Positions 1-12,841 are shown, counted from the first letter of the stretch. The stretch is DNA of 64,000 bases from Lunularia cruciata (GCA_948567375.1 OX419760.1:34906001-34970000); one strand, 5' to 3'. Program-made: numbers and translations. The notes: generated by a model from the letters alone, not told the origin.

Positions 1-3000
1 ATTGTCGCAGCGGAGTGACGAGTATATTCTTGAATAATATCCATAAGTCAAGGATCCAACACTGTTCTGAATTTCACGGTCAACTTCGTGAAGCAACTGC
101 CTCAGAACAAGTTCCCTAGTGCAAGGTGTTCGTTGATATTGTAGTTCAATTTACTTGCTGTTGGGAAACTTGGATGTATGTGATTCTCATTGAGGTAAAT
201 AGAAACACCAACGGACAGAACGCTGCACCCCGTTTTAATGTGATGCGAAATTTGTTCCGAGGAGATGGGGATGTGCACAGGACTCGTATACAGTACGCTC
301 TTTGAAAAGGAGATTGGAAGTTTTTTCTCCTCCACTAGGACAGCCTGAACAAGTGACAAATATGGAAGAAAGTCATGTGGATGGAGAGAACGCGCGAGCT
401 CGGCCACTGCTGATGCGATGGGGCATACGGTTTTGCACTGGCAAAAGGGCTTTTTCCGATTGTGTCATGTTGTTCGTTGTTGAGCAACGAGCTGGATGGA
501 GCTACAGGCTTCAAACTCAACACGGTTTCACACTGGGTGCCACACTGTACTTCTTCATCTTCCAGAACTTGCAACGCATCTTCCCTTTCTTGTTCTCTTT
601 GAAAGGATTTGTCATGGTATTGTCCGTGCTCATACTTAAGGTCTGTCGAGCGCCGGCTTTCTGGTTAGTGGGGATTCGAGAATTTGAGATTTAGAGTTAT
701 GGCTAGATAGTGGTCTACACAGCGCAGTGTCTCGTTTTGATCTTGAGACATGAACTCACACATATGAGAGGTGCTTGAGCCAAATGCACCTTTGATTGAC
801 AGATCTGAAACCGCTGTGAAGATAAAGGTCTCCTACTGTTGCACCTGCATTTCGACATGCGAGATAGAGTACTGGTAGCCAGGCACGGTCGGCCTTCAAC
901 TTCATCATCGTCGAGGACTCTAGAGTCTGCAGATGGTAGAAGCTTGAAGGGAGTGAATCGAATAACTTATCGCCTCATCCTCTCGAAGTTTCACTCGTGC
1001 ACTCTCGACCGCTGTTCAGGCAACACAGCTCTTAATTCCTGGCAGATACACACGCATCTGAACTCCGATGTTCCGGATGGTTAATGTTCTCTTCGAATAC
1101 TGGTAAAGCGTTGGCAGTGGAGGAGTAGCCTATCAGCAGAATTCTTGCATCACATGCTGGATCGCATCGACGACGACGAGAGGATCTAAAGCAAAGGTTA
1201 TCGAGAGAAGACTATAATCTCGAGAATGCATTTGGCTCGGTGGGTCTAGAGGACGGCGTGACAGTCTTGATTTAATTGGAGAGTCTAGGGAAGAGGATTC
1301 TCAGCGAGGGAATTGCTTAGCTCACGTGTTTGGGATCATACTAAACGGTGTGAAAGGACAGGGCTATCGACCGCGTGCACAAGGTGTTTATCACGATGGG
1401 GCTGGAACTAGACTGGTATTCTAAGAAGACCATACTAACCTGCACTCCATCAAGAAGAATGGCTTCACTGTCTACAATCTCTTCAGTGGTTGTCACTGTA
1501 AGCAGCTCTTTTCTTTGTCAATTGAGTATAGCTTAATATCTGTGTCAAGTTGATGCCACGAGTTTGAGCAACTTCCCTTCGGCAAATTCAGGAGAGATTG
1601 CTGAGTGCTAGACCACTGACTCTTGGACCGTTATGATGTCGGCTGTAGGTTAAGCAGTGTCTGATAAGTACAATGTTCTGGCGAGTTGGACCGGTCATAC
1701 ACTTAGCGGATCACCACCACTGTGAAGCGTCTCCGGCTTTCAGGAAGGAATATAATCCAAATTGCCAATCTAAGAGGACTTGGAGGACACGCGTTGAGAA
1801 CAGATTCCGTCGCAGAAGACACGATTGCTTCGGTTGTGTACTCCACTGCAGCTGAGCTCAAGGAGATCCTTGGGGTGGTTGCTGTTGTTTTCCTGTACCA
1901 TAGAGTTCGCAGCTCAACTCCTGCGGCATTGAACATAACCTCACCGACTCGTTAAAGTTGTATTTAATCTCGATCAACCCGCCACTCATACAATCACACT
2001 GTTTTAAGTCACAATTCTCCTGCCACAGGTCTACACAACCTCAATCAAGGTTTGACTGACGTAGGAATTAACCTCATTAACCTCACTCGACGGGTCTTCA
2101 ACGGCCCTGCAATTTACAACTGCAATAGCTCAAAATGTTGGCCAGCACAGGGAGTACTTTATCCACGGATCGGTAGGATAGGAAGGAGTCTGCATCTGGA
2201 CGTAATGTCAAGATGATGAAAGTGTCCTCACGAGTACGCACCTCGTATTTCCAGGAACTGAAACTACACGGCCTATTAAAGCGTCAGAGGTACAGCTCAT
2301 TCATGTCACGTACTATTGTTCGTGATGAAGGTTCTTTGACACAACATTCAGGTACCGACAGACAACTGCTATTTATGAGTTCTATGCATGGCAGACAAAT
2401 TGTAATTTAATCGCCGGTCTTGAGTTAGCTGGTTTGTGTTCTTGGTTCTGCAGAGGTTGCAAGGTCACAAATTCATGTTGGTGCTCGATTTCGACAATCG
2501 GTACTCAATTTCAGGTGACGGAACTCGACTGCCTCTCGTGAAGCTCTTACGGGATGAGAGCAAACTATTCACCCCTGTTGTTCATAGACTGATCAATTTG
2601 AGTTCATTGTGCAACAGGCAGTAACGTACGAAGCACAAAAGTTCCTACATTACTAGTTGTTGCAGAGTGAGCTTCGATTGATTACAGCAAATTCTTTAGA
2701 AATATGTGTGAATAGCACATTACTTCATCAATAACGGCTGTTAAGGAGTGGATTTGAGCAGCAGAGAGTTAGAGTCCACTTAGTTTCGATGGAGCTATAA
2801 GCTACGATATCACAAGACACGCAATGTCTATGTATGAATCCCATAACACACTTCTGCAATAAATGGAACATTTTGCATCGCACTTTGGACCAAGAAACAG
2901 GGACTGATGTACACGTTACTGTGTATGTCTGGTGGGATTAAGCAGCAATACCTCAACTCTTTAAGTTTGGGGTTTCTTTCAATCAGCCTGTAACTGAATC

Positions 3001-3100
3001 CTTCGAGGAAACTTTATTTGTGGTCTACAGCAATTAATGTGTTGTTCAAGAAATGACTCCTACATTTTTATGGGACTTTGTTCATTTTCTCTAAATATTA
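1..3100. other. Unassigned region, G+C-richer than the rest
   Basis: No recognisable gene or repeat. Short open frames exist on both strands (the longest is 130 codons at 302-694), but none shows a known motif, a family resemblance or a plausible exon series, and they overlap each other on opposite strands. The base composition is visibly richer in G+C and in CpG than the retroelement-dominated remainder, so this may be lower-copy DNA or a very old, differently methylated segment. Nothing here resembles the families found later in the window. Confidence 0.5.
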
Positions 3101-5140
3101 TTCATATTTGTTAAATACAAGACTCTTGAAATATTTTTTACACAAAGCTATAAACCAGTGATAGCATATTAGGAAGTTTCAGTTTGAGAGATTATGCCAT
3201 CGCTCTTAGGGATTTTAGTTTCAAGAAATTACGATATGAACGTGGCATTGTCGTTGGCGGGTTTTAATTAAAAAACTATCGATCAACGTGAAAAATAAAT
3301 AAGATAAATCAGCGTAAATATCAATGGCTGTTACATAGAGATATATAACTTAATAAATTCATAGATTGATTCACCAAAGTTTACTAGAAAGTTAAATAAA
3401 AAATGAATAAAATCCATACTAAAAATTTATATAAACGATTTCAATTTCCTCAACTTTTTCGAGAAGGACAGTATAAAACATTTTACCCTTTTGCTTTGAT
3501 ACTCAATTGACAAGAGAATTGACACGCTGTAGTCTTTGCGTAGTGTATCTTTAATTTTAATGTATGCCAAACCTTTTACGGAACGAAACTTTAGAATTGG
3601 AAACCCCCATTGTTCCTGTCACTTCTAGCAATAGCTAGATAATCCTTGAAATCGTATGGTTTTCTGTTTCTATCAGCGCATCAGGTCCTGCTGGTATGGT
3701 GGCACATTCGCGACCATAATGGAGTGCTTTCTCTTCAGACGTGATTCTAATATCTGGAAAATGAGCAGGTTGCTCTATAACTAATGGCCTTGTATCTAGC
3801 AGGATAAGCACGGAAACATGGCATTTGAGTCTGGTCGCTCCATGACAGAGTCAGATTTAAACCCATGTATAGGCCGCTCTATCAAATCAATTCCAGTATG
3901 TAACAGAAGGGATTATCTTACTTTCAGTCTCTTCCTGAAGCCTTTCTTGTCTGATCTGATAGCATGTCTCGGTCCCATGGACAAGAACATTCGAATCATA
4001 TTTTGCTTGCAGAAAATGTGGGTTTCCACGAAGGCGAGGAGAAGAAGATGCATCGTATGACTTGTCTTCTATGGTAAAGGCCATTATTGCTCAGCTCAGG
4101 AACCTTGTGGGATTTGATTTCGATTTGGTCTTCGTTTCAGAGAATGGAACACCAGGTTTGGTTTAGGGAGAACGTAGACGCGTGAGTAAACCGATGGAAA
4201 GCCACTGCCAAGAGGTTAATTGAGCTCTCATATAGTGGAGTGGTGTTCTTGAAGGGAGTACCTCAAAATGAATGTCATAAAAGCGTCGTCCTTGAGAGGA
4301 TCCTATATCGAGCTTTCCGGTAACGGACATGCTCATCCTCTATTTCACGGAGCTGAAAAGGCCGACAAAGTTTCATGCTCATGGTCAAAAACGGCTTGTT
4401 TGTATCATGACATCAAGATATTTCAAATGAGACAATAGACAGCTAAAAGGCGTTGAGCTTGTGTATATAAAGGTGGCAAATCAAGTGGTCTAGTTAGTGG
4501 TGTTTTAGGAGACTGGTTTGGCCACTGGATACTACAGAATGCACTCTATTCCGATTAGTGCTGGACATTGGGTCACGCGAGAGAGTTTAGTAGAGTAGTA
4601 TGAGCTTACACCTTTTTTAGGTGGCTAGTCCCACTGTTTAGACTATCTCTTCACTATTTTCACTACATCGTATGGCAAGAGAGAGAGTACCATCACAGAT
4701 CTCAGATTATAAGCTTGAACAACTTTTACATCTTGATAGTTCATTTTTTGTACAAATATTGTGCACTGCCCCTCGTCTCTCCTCACCTCAAGAAGCTTGT
4801 CAATGATGGTATATGAGCATCTTAGAGATTGCTTTCAAGCATATTATCTTTTCAGTGAATTTACCAAGTTGTTTCAGGTGGTTGTAATAGTAACAATGGG
4901 AAATATTCCTATGGTAGTAAGTCGGGTGTTAGGGGCTAGTCTACTTCTCACAATGGAGAAGGACAGAGGGGCATTAGATAGATTGCTATTGGAGAGATAT
5001 TTTTCTTTGATTAGCCATAATATTGTCCTTTAGCATTGATCTCACTTCCATCTTTAGATAGCTTAGGGAGGCCAGTGGATTCTTTGCAAGTCTCATTCCT
5101 TTTGTGCAGTCATTTTATGGTTCTCTTGCTTCCCTTTACT
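3101..5140. other. Unassigned AT-rich region
   Basis: AT-rich DNA from about 3,050 to 3,560, then mixed sequence. Open frames at 3,818-4,060 and 4,761-5,033 (+) carry no motif I recognise. A TATA-like string near 4,459-4,467 is compatible with a promoter, but no reading frame follows convincingly. The last few hundred bases may be decayed 5' sequence of the reverse transcriptase relic that starts near 5,150. Confidence 0.4.
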
Positions 5141-5149
5141 ACAAGCATA

Positions 5150-6900
5150 GGTGGTCATAAGAGGGAGTCATCATCTTGGAATCAATTATTGGTATAAAAT
5201 AGGGAGATCCTTTAAGGGGACCTTTGTTTGCCCTGACTCACTTCAGAGCTCTCTTATCTACTACTTTGGCCATGCAAGGTTGTGTATTTCACTCTTTGGT
5301 AGGCGATACATACATTGTGTGCCTCATCGATCAGATTAGGCAGGCGTTTGATCATTGACTATCGAGTTGCATCTTGTAGGCTTGAGAGTCAAGGTGTCAA
5401 AATGTAAAGTATGGTCTCCTTTAGGTATTCCTCCTTGCAATGACCTTTCAAAGGGTTGTGTCACATCTACAATGGACTATGTATTCTTGGAGCGCAGTAG
5501 GATCTGAGGATCTTGTCACATGCTTCTTAGATGATGCCCTTGTAAAAGATATTCTCTATGTTGATGACCTTCCTCTACTAAAGAGATCCGCATGTGGCAT
5601 TTGGTATACTCTCATCTAGTATTGCCCGTCAATCAACTTACATTCTCTACATGGTTCCTCCATCCTTGACTTTCCTATCACATCTAAGAGCTATTTATTA
5701 GAAGATTATGGGAGTCTTTGGTGATATCATCAAACCAAGGATATTTGAGTGTGTGATGGGGATTTGGCACATAAATAAACATCTATACAAATCTTGTGCA
5801 GAGGGGTAGGTCTATTATATATGGAGAAGATAGCTCCTATAGCATTTTTGGGTAGTTGGGCTCTTTTTGCACCCTTATTTTCTTCCCATTTTGTGGTTGT
5901 TGATAGGTCAGTTTTGGAGACATGTGATCAAGGTGGAGGAGAGATTCTTTTCTCTTTAGGTGTTATTACGGTAGACAAGTGATGGTCTATCCCTACAGGC
6001 ATGGGAGGACCTTCCATCCTTTGCTTCACTACCATCAGATTGGACCATAGGTTTGTAGTCTCCCTTGATGGAGCAACAATGTTAGCATATGCTACATTCT
6101 CTCTTAGTTGACTTGTCCATTCCTTGGGTCACTAGAGCACATCTTCACTCTTGCTCCGGCAAGGATGCAGACTCTTGGACCCGAGCTTGACCGTGCATTA
6201 GTGCATTTTGACTTGCACCAACCACCTTCCCTATAGCAATGAGATTCTGCCTAGGTTTGGTCCACCCGTTAACATCTTTATTACTCACTTATGAGTGTGG
6301 TTCTACACTAGATGCAGTAGCAGTCCATATGACATAATATCCTTTTTGAAGACAAAGGATAGCTACCCATGATGTCATTAGGGATATAGTGTTTTTCATG
6401 GCACAAGAGAGTAGATATCTTGCTTGGAGGGAGCATTTGTATGCTTTGCGGAGAACACATGTTAGAGCAAACTCATACTTGGTCCAAGATGATCAAGTGA
6501 TAGTGGCAGTTATTGTTGTTACAAACCCTATGCATGATGCAATTTTGGCAAGGATGATTACTCATCCTCCTAGATGGGCGGCAAGTGGAGCAACAACATG
6601 AAAGTATAGGAGTATGCAATGATGTCACTTCTTTGTTCCCCTAGCCTTGGAGTTATATGGAGTGATGGACAATCATTTGAGACATTTGTTAGGGAGTGCA
6701 CAAGAGCTTATCATATTAGACATCAAGGGTTACCACTCTCACTTTCATACTTTGTAACATACTTTAGACAATGTGTCCATTGCTCTAAAGAGAGCATGCA
6801 TTGATGCAATCCATAGGAGAGCAATCACACTAGGTGATGCTTCTTTGGATGCTCTAATAGTTTGTAGACCTTACAACTTGCATAACTTGGATATCTTAGG
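5150..6900 (+). pseudogene. Decayed non-LTR-type reverse transcriptase relic
   Basis: Pieces in changing plus-strand frames keep the order of a plant RT-like protein. Near 5,205-5,260 is a G-D-P-L...G-P-L-F-A-L palm motif, the signature that usually reads RQGDPL in non-LTR reverse transcriptases. Next is a degraded S-L-x-x-D-T-x-I-V box near 5,290, where the catalytic D-D has decayed to G-D. A Y-V-D-D-L-P-L-L-like string lies near 5,560, and a G-V-G-L-L...A-F-L-G-S-W-A-L box near 5,800-5,870. Frameshifts and stops occur throughout, so no protein can be made. No LTR flanks it, and its 3' end is cut off by element A at 6,983. Assignment to non-LTR retroelements follows from the palm motif; the exact clade is unknown. 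Confidence 0.6.
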
Positions 6901-6982
6901 TGCAGTAGGGTAGATTTCTCATATCAATACTATTGATGCCTAGTCCCATTTTACCTCTTTGATCTCTCCCTTGTTTTGCTTG

Positions 6983-7710
6983 TGTAATACTCCAAGGACA
7001 AGAAAAGAGAGAAAACAAAAATTTCACACTCAATCATTCGATGCCCCAAAGGAGTACCTTCTCTTTATCATATAGACAAAGTGGATCTCCTCCAAAGAAG
7101 CTTCACCATAGGATTAGACACACAAATAGGTGACATGTCAGAAATCTCCACCCTTGGATTACTTACTTGGATGGGTGACATGTTGGTTGTGGTCCTATCA
7201 GGTTGGTCAAACAAGCTTTGACCAAAGGGAATCTTCTTGTAGGAATCTCAGAATCACATGGATGAGGTACCATTGGAAAGCTCTTGACAAGAAAAACAAG
7301 TGAGAAGGGAAGGCCAGCCTTTCCTCATTGGGGGGGGGGGAATCTGCACATTTTTGAGGTCTAATTCATTGTTTACGTCTCCGTAATTACCTTCTAAAGA
7401 TTTCAGGTATATTTTTGTTCCTACTCTATAAGTAGAAGTTCCCTTTTGGTGCTACCTCTTTCTGATCTATTTAGTCCATCATGTGTAACATACTTCCAAA
7501 TGTTACCAAACCAATTCTCACCTTTAAATCATATGTCTACCTATTGGTTCTAAGGTTTTCAAGTCTATTTCAGTTTCTGCACTATTAGCAGAAGTACTCT
7601 TTTGGTAATACTTCTATCTAATCTATTTTGACCATCATGTATAACATCATTCCAAATGTTACTAAACCAAATTTCACATCTAGATCATATGGCTAGCTCT
7701 TGGTATTACA
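6983..7710 (-). repeat. 3' LTR of element A
   Basis: Begins TGTAATAC and ends TATTACA, the inverted ends shared by all family I LTRs. It carries the two-module U3 (see 18,556-18,863), a run of about ten G near 7,330 equivalent to the C tract on the other strand, and a decayed TATA region near 7,070. It pairs with 12,842-13,587. Confidence 0.93.
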
Positions 7711-7735
7711 AACCTCACTCTCTTTAAGATGTAAT
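7711..7735 (-). other. Polypurine tract of A and the end of its pol frame
   Basis: Read on the minus strand, the chromodomain frame stops at TAA (7,724-7,726) and runs into an A/G-rich tract that touches the 3' LTR. This is the expected plus-strand priming site. The equivalent tract in B lies at 24,322-24,334. Confidence 0.7.
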
Positions 7736-9220
7736 GTCCTCGTTGTGCAGTTGTTGCTCAAACGCTTGCACCAACACCGGTGCATGTGTCAAATTGGTAG
7801 CAAGCTCCCAAGTTGCTTCATAGAGGAGGTAACCTTTCCACTAGACTAGATAGTCCACCCGCGGATGGTGAGTACTACACATGCATTTTTGGAGAATATG
7901 CTCCACTTCATATTCCTCTCTACCATCAATGAGTGTTGGACAAGGTCGAATGTCTTGTGTGGAATGACACAGGCCTGATGGGGGAGCATATCTATGCAGT
8001 AGGGAAACATGGAACACTGGATGGATCTTCATGTATGGTGGTAGCTTGAGGTGATAGGCCATAGCACTAACTCGACGAATAATTGAGAAAGGCCCAATTG
8101 AGGTCTGAGCTTACAAGGTCCAACTAATGTGAGGTTGGTTGTTGATAGCCACACTTGATTCCCAATATTGAACTCCATGTACCTACGGTGTGCATCAACA
8201 TACTGCTTTTGTCGATTTTGTGCAATTTGTAATCTGTGCTTGGTGCTCTCCACACCTTGTTGGATTCTAGAAACAAATGTGTTGACTGCATCAACCTTGG
8301 CAGCCATCGGACGGATCTTAATCAAGCTAGAAGGTGTGAAGGGATGCTTACCATACATGAGGAAGAACGGAGTGACCTGGGTGGATGCATTCACTAGATT
8401 GTTGTAAGTGAATTCCACCAACGGGAGTATGGTGTCCCACCTCTCTTGCTCTTTTAAGGTAAAACCGCATAACATCTCTTCAATAGTGCAATTAGCCCGC
8501 TTTGTTTGTCCGTCTATTTGTAGGTGGTAAGCTATGGACATGGCCAACTTGGTTCTGAAGAAACCAAAGAGCATTTGCCAAAACAAACTGGAGAATTGAG
8601 TGCCTCTATCGATGATGATTACTCAAGACAAGCCATGGTGAGAGAAGATTGCATCTAAGTATAATTGAGCTAGCTGTGGAGCGGTCACATCCTTGGTGGT
8701 AGGGTGTACATGAATCATTTTGCTGAGCCGGTCCACAAAGACCATGATTGAGTCAAACCCTGAGGTGGTCTTGGGTAATTCATAGACGAGATCCATACTC
8801 ACTTGTTCCCAACATTGGGTAGGAGTGGTGAGAGGTTGAAGGATCCTTGTAAGAGCTTGATTAGAAGCTTTGTTTTGTTGACAAAGTAGGCAGCTGTACA
8901 CGTAGTCCATCACATTGTTGCTCATCTTAGGCCAATAATAATGGCGTTGGACTACATCCAAGGTCTTGTCCACTTTGACATGGCCTGCAATGGCCAAATT
9001 ATGACATTCCGCTAGAATGATGGTGCGTAATTCTGGGACATTTGGGATCCATAATCTACCATCACAAAAGGTGAGTCCTTGGGTACTGGTGATGCCTTTG
9101 GATGATTGTGCTTCTTCAATCTATGGATCAGTTTTTGTAGTAGCTAGAATCTTTGGCTAAAATTCAGGGTTAATCTTAACCTCTACCACCAAGTTGTTTG
9201 CCATTGGCATGCGGGTGAAT
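7724..9220 (-). pseudogene. Element A integrase with chromodomain, broken
   Basis: Minus-strand fragments cover an integrase. The zinc-binding H-H-C-C region lies near 8,880-9,010 (C-L-L-C-Q-Q-N-K). The catalytic core starts near 8,740-8,800 (M-D-L-V-Y-E-L-P). The 3' core segment carries the H-L-Q-I-D-G-Q-T-K box near 8,510, with K-R-A-N where F has E-R-A-N, so the catalytic Glu position is altered. The C-terminal chromodomain, of the W-K-G-Y-P type in B and F, is reduced to fragments near 7,840. A stop lies between 8,586 and 8,623, and further breaks occur downstream. In chromoviruses the chromodomain steers integration to modified histones. Product inactive. Confidence 0.85.
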
Positions 9221-9239
9221 GCATATGCAAGTTGCTTCT

Positions 9240-9700
9240 TACCTTCCACATTGGTGATTGTCATGTTGAAGCATTATTGCCACTCTGCCCACCACATCTG
9301 GTGACAAGATAGATCCTTTGGAGTCTCGAGGTAGACTAGAGGTTTGTGGTTTGTCTCTATTACAAATGCCTTCTCGCCAAGATAGTGCTTCCAATGCTTG
9401 CAAGAACAACGGCCAACTCTTCTTGTTTTGTAGTGTGGTATTTGTGCTCTACCGGTAACAACTTTCAAGAGAAATATGAAATTGGATGCTATCCGTCATG
9501 CCATTCTTGTTGTAGGACTGCTCCTACTGCTATGCCTGATGCATCTGTAGCCAACTTGAATTGACGTTTTGGGTCATACCACTTCAAGATTGGTGCATGT
9601 AGCAAGGCAGGTTTCAATTCTTGAAAGGCTAACTCTTGTGTGGTTCCCCATTTCCACTTCTCCCCCTTTCCAAGTAGTGTTGTTAAAGGTTGTGCAACCT
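9240..9700 (-). pseudogene. Element A RNase H, broken
   Basis: Minus-strand pieces at 9,274-9,468 and 9,489-9,700 match the RNase H of B and F. L-A-T-D-A-S-G-I-A-V-G-A-V-L contains the first catalytic Asp, and an E-T-N-H-K-P-L-V-Y-L box lies near 9,340, where B and F have T-D-H-K-P. A frameshift and the D-to-N change in that box disable it. Confidence 0.8.
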
Positions 9701-10620
9701 TGGAGAAGTCCTTGACAAATCTATGATAGAATCCCGTCAACCCCAAGAAGCTCTTGAGTTGAGTTTGATCTTCTAGGGCACTCCATTTTTGAATGACCTC
9801 TATTTTATCCATCAATACTTGAATGCCCTATGCACTTACTCTATGCCCTAAGTAGTCTACTTCAAACTTGCCAGACTTGCACTTTGAGATTTTGGCATAC
9901 AATTGATTTTGCCTTAGAATCTGGAGGACTTCTTGTAGATGTTGTTTGTGTTCCATCATTGTGCTATTTTATACTAAGATATTGTCCAAGAAGACGATAT
10001 AGACTTATCCAAGTATGGACAAAATATATCATTCATTGGACTCATGAAAGTGGCAGGTGCATTGATGAGGCCAAAAGGTATCATGAGATACTTGAAGTGG
10101 CCATACTTGGTTCAAAAGGTAGTTTTGTACACATCCTCCTCTGCAATTTGGATTTGATTGTAACCGCTTTGCAAGTCTAATTTGGTGAAGTATCTTGCTC
10201 CATGGAGTTGATCAAATAGGTCATCCATGCAAGGTAAGGGGTATTTGTTCTTCATTGTTTGCTAATTGAGACCCCCATAGTCAATGGACATGCTCATTGT
10301 ACCATCTTTCTTCTTCAAAAACAAGACAGGAGCCCCATAAGGTGATATGCTAGGTTGGATGAACCCTTTTTGCAGCATTGCCTCAATTTGAGTCTTACGC
10401 TCCTCCAACTCATGAGGTGATAGGCAATATGGGGCCTTACAAGGAGGTGTCTTCCTCGGGAGTGTATCAATTTTTTGATATACTCTCCTTTTTGGTGGTA
10501 ATCTTGAGAGTAGATCATCGAGAAAGGCATCTTGAAACTCATCCACCACATCCTTCAATTTTTCAACAATTTGTCCATCAAGTTGTGCACTCTAGACTTC
10601 CCTTATTAGACCCATGAAAC
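9700..10620 (-). pseudogene. Element A reverse transcriptase, broken
   Basis: Minus-strand RT homologous to 21,540-22,410 of element B. The [14 protein letters not shown] fingers motif lies near 10,300, and palm and connection segments run from about 9,700 to 10,260 with several frameshifts. The codon after T-A-F near 10,115 is TGA, the same stop as in element F; B keeps Arg there. Confidence 0.8.
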
Positions 10621-11180
10621 ATCTATTGGTCTTATAGACAATTGTTGTCCCTATGACATACAGAGGCAATTCTTGCTTGTGTGAATTTTTTTAACCCCAA
10701 TGATTGACCATTGGTAGGTTCTCACTACTTTCTTCCTCCAATATCATAGTGTTGTAATGCTCCATCCATGACATGCCTAAGATTGCATCATAACAACTAA
10801 TTATATCGCTCGCCACTCAATTGCTTCTTGATATTCTCCTACAAAGAGTGTTACCCATCTAGGTAATGATTCAATCCTCTCTATTTTTTGGTTAGGTAAC
10901 TCTACTTCTTCACTCTCATCTCTCTACATCCGTTCCCAATCTTATTGCAATAGAGCATGACAAGAAACTCTTTGTTGCTCTCAGATCTATTAATACTCTC
11001 ACTTGATTTCCTTCTAGGACTCCATTCATGACAATCAATTGTGAAGTTGCCTTTTGGGACCTTTGCGCATTTGTCTTCTTCCTTCCTTTGCTTCTCTACT
11101 TTCTTATTGAGCTAGTAAGGCCGCAAGGTACATTTATTGGTGATCTTCATTTTCCAAAGTGATTTTCACCTCCTCCTCTT
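10620..11180 (-). pseudogene. Element A aspartic protease and flanking linker, broken
   Basis: Homologous to the protease of B and F but heavily decayed. The active-site triad position reads L-I-D-L-R-A-T near 10,990 instead of the L-I-D-P-G-A of B and F. The flap and C-terminal G-M-S-W-M-E-x-Y box lies near 10,760. No catalytic function is expected. Confidence 0.7.
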
Positions 11181-11229
11181 TAGTGTGCCTCTCCATGTTG
11201 TTCAAAGATTGCTTGTATGAAGGCTGAGG

Positions 11230-12236
11230 GCCTCTAGGGAAATGAGTGCAACAATTGGTACATATGTGCCCAATACGGCCACAATTGTAACAATGGCATT
11301 GTTCTCCTCAAGTTCCTTCTCCTTGTGGGACTCCATCTCTTTGTTCTTCTACCCGTCTATGCTCTCCTTGAAGTGGTTGTGCTCCTCAATCTTGAAATCA
11401 AAGGTTTCTCAATTCTATTGGTACTGGTCCACCTATGTGTGGCATTTCTGCCCAATAATATTGAGGTGGAACTACTCCTTCACCTCCATCTAATACTCTT
11501 GCTATTCTCTTTGAACAAGCAATGGCTTCAAATATCGTGTGAGGATTTTGCATCATGACTTCTTGGCAAATCCGCTCCTTCAATCCGTGTTTGAAATTAT
11601 CAAGAGCCTCTATTGGACTCATGCCAATTATTGCGACTTGTAGATCCAAAAATGCCTACACATACTCTTGTACGCTGTTTTTCTATCTCAATCCCCATAG
11701 TCAAATTTGGACCATATGCACGGAATCCACCGATTGAAAATTCTTCAACAATCCTTCTTGCATTGTTGTCCACGTGACCTCCCTTCTCTCTGCCAACATG
11801 GATTGTCTCTAAACATCATACCATGTGAGGGCTTTATTGGTCAAGTACCCACATGCAAACACGCTTGCAGCATGCTCAATGATCTCTGTTGAGAACATTT
11901 GGAAATATTAATTCATTCTTGAGATTCAATTTTCCACTACTCCCATCATACGCTGCCCCTTATAAGGCTTGATGTTGCAAGTCTTCTTCATCCGGAGTAG
12001 CAATGTGGCTTCATTGTTGATAGGGTTTGTAGGCACGGGTGCCTCTCCAAGTACTTCAGAGAGTTCTTCAACTCTTCACGGCACAGGTTCTGAGACGGCT
12101 CTTCTTCTTGCATTGCTTGATTATTCTTGAGGATCTGCACTTGACTTTCTAATGTCTCCATGGTCACCTTAATCTCTCAAAATTCATTCAACATCCCTTG
12201 CATTCCTTGCATGAGCTCTTGCAATTGCGGATCAAT
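11230..12236 (-). pseudogene. Element A gag, broken
   Basis: Minus-strand capsid/nucleocapsid homologous to B and F. The CCHC knuckle (C-Y-N-C-G-R-I-G-H-I-C-T-N-C) is readable near 11,260-11,300. A capsid segment with Y-V...F-L-D-L-Q-V-A-I lies at 11,398-11,650. The initiator position near 12,235 is ATT, and the same early TGA as in B follows about 20 codons in. It cannot be translated from the usual start. Confidence 0.8.
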
Positions 12237-12479
12237 GGTTCTTGCAACACTCAATTGCTAATGCCTACTTCAATATAGAGTCAATATGATCACTCTAGAA
12301 GGCACACAAACTATCCAAACTACCATTGGAACCTGAGAAGCTATCACTCATTGATAATACTCCTCACCAAAATTCCTAACCACAAAATCTCTAAACAACC
12401 CTATCGGTCTTACTACATAACAAATTTCTACTTGAGTGTTGAAACTAAGAGAGGATTTAGGACACTCACATCCATAACA

Positions 12480-12701
12480 TCATAATAGAATGTAGATTGT
12501 TAAATCCCACTCTTTGTTGTATACCACCACAAGTAAAATCACCAGGTTTGGTGAGTTCATCACTTTGTCCATGAACTCTGCTCCAAAGTGATAAATTGGC
12601 AATACTCTCATTTGCTCATGCTGGATGTACATAACCTTGATGTGGAATGGATTCAAGAATGGAAAGCTAGGTGCAGGAAATTTTCCTCCCGGTGCATCCA
12701 T
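12480..12701 (-). CDS. Leader ORF of element A (upstream of gag), unknown function
   Basis: An open frame of 73 codons between the primer site and gag, starting M-D-A-P-G-G-K-F-P-A-P-S-F-P-F. The same frame begins at 55,844 (-) in F and, broken, at 19,418 (+) in B, and in all three ends I-L-L followed by TGA. A second conserved frame follows in another phase. I do not recognise a domain. It could be an accessory retrotransposon protein, an N-terminal part of Gag made by frameshifting, or a captured host exon. Intact here despite the decay of gag-pol. Confidence 0.5.
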   Translation of the reverse strand: MDAPGGKFPAPSFPFLNPFHIKVMYIQHEQMRVLPIYHFGAEFMDKVMNSPNLVILLVVVYNKEWDLTIYILL

Positions 12702-12828
12702 CCCATCCGCTCTCTAAAGCTCTTCCTAAGTCTAACAATTACATTATATTCTCTACCTCAAATTACTTAGTTTCAGTAGTTTGTGCTCTTCCAAGAGGGG
12801 TGATCCACTCTCTTGGACAAAAACACTT

Positions 12829-12840
12829 GCTCTGATACCA
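12829..12840 (-). promoter_or_regulatory. Primer-binding site of A (initiator tRNA-Met)
   Basis: On the minus strand this reads TGGTATCAGAGC, complementary to the 3' end of plant initiator tRNA-Met, one base inside the 5' LTR. This fixes the orientation of A and the LTR boundary. Confidence 0.92.
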
Positions 12841-12841
12841 T

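Noticed and set aside
302-694. 130-codon plus-strand open frame as a gene
   Set aside because: No motif, no homologue in the window, overlapped by a minus-strand frame of similar quality; chance frame in G+C-richer DNA.
7841-8062. Chromodomain fragments as a host chromatin protein gene
   Set aside because: They are in frame order with the retroviral-type integrase and end at the polypurine tract and LTR, so they belong to the element.
12829-12840. GCTCTGATACCA as the end of a tRNA-Met gene
   Set aside because: It is only the 12-base primer site next to an LTR; no tRNA cloverleaf surrounds it. The same holds at 55,972 and 19,279.
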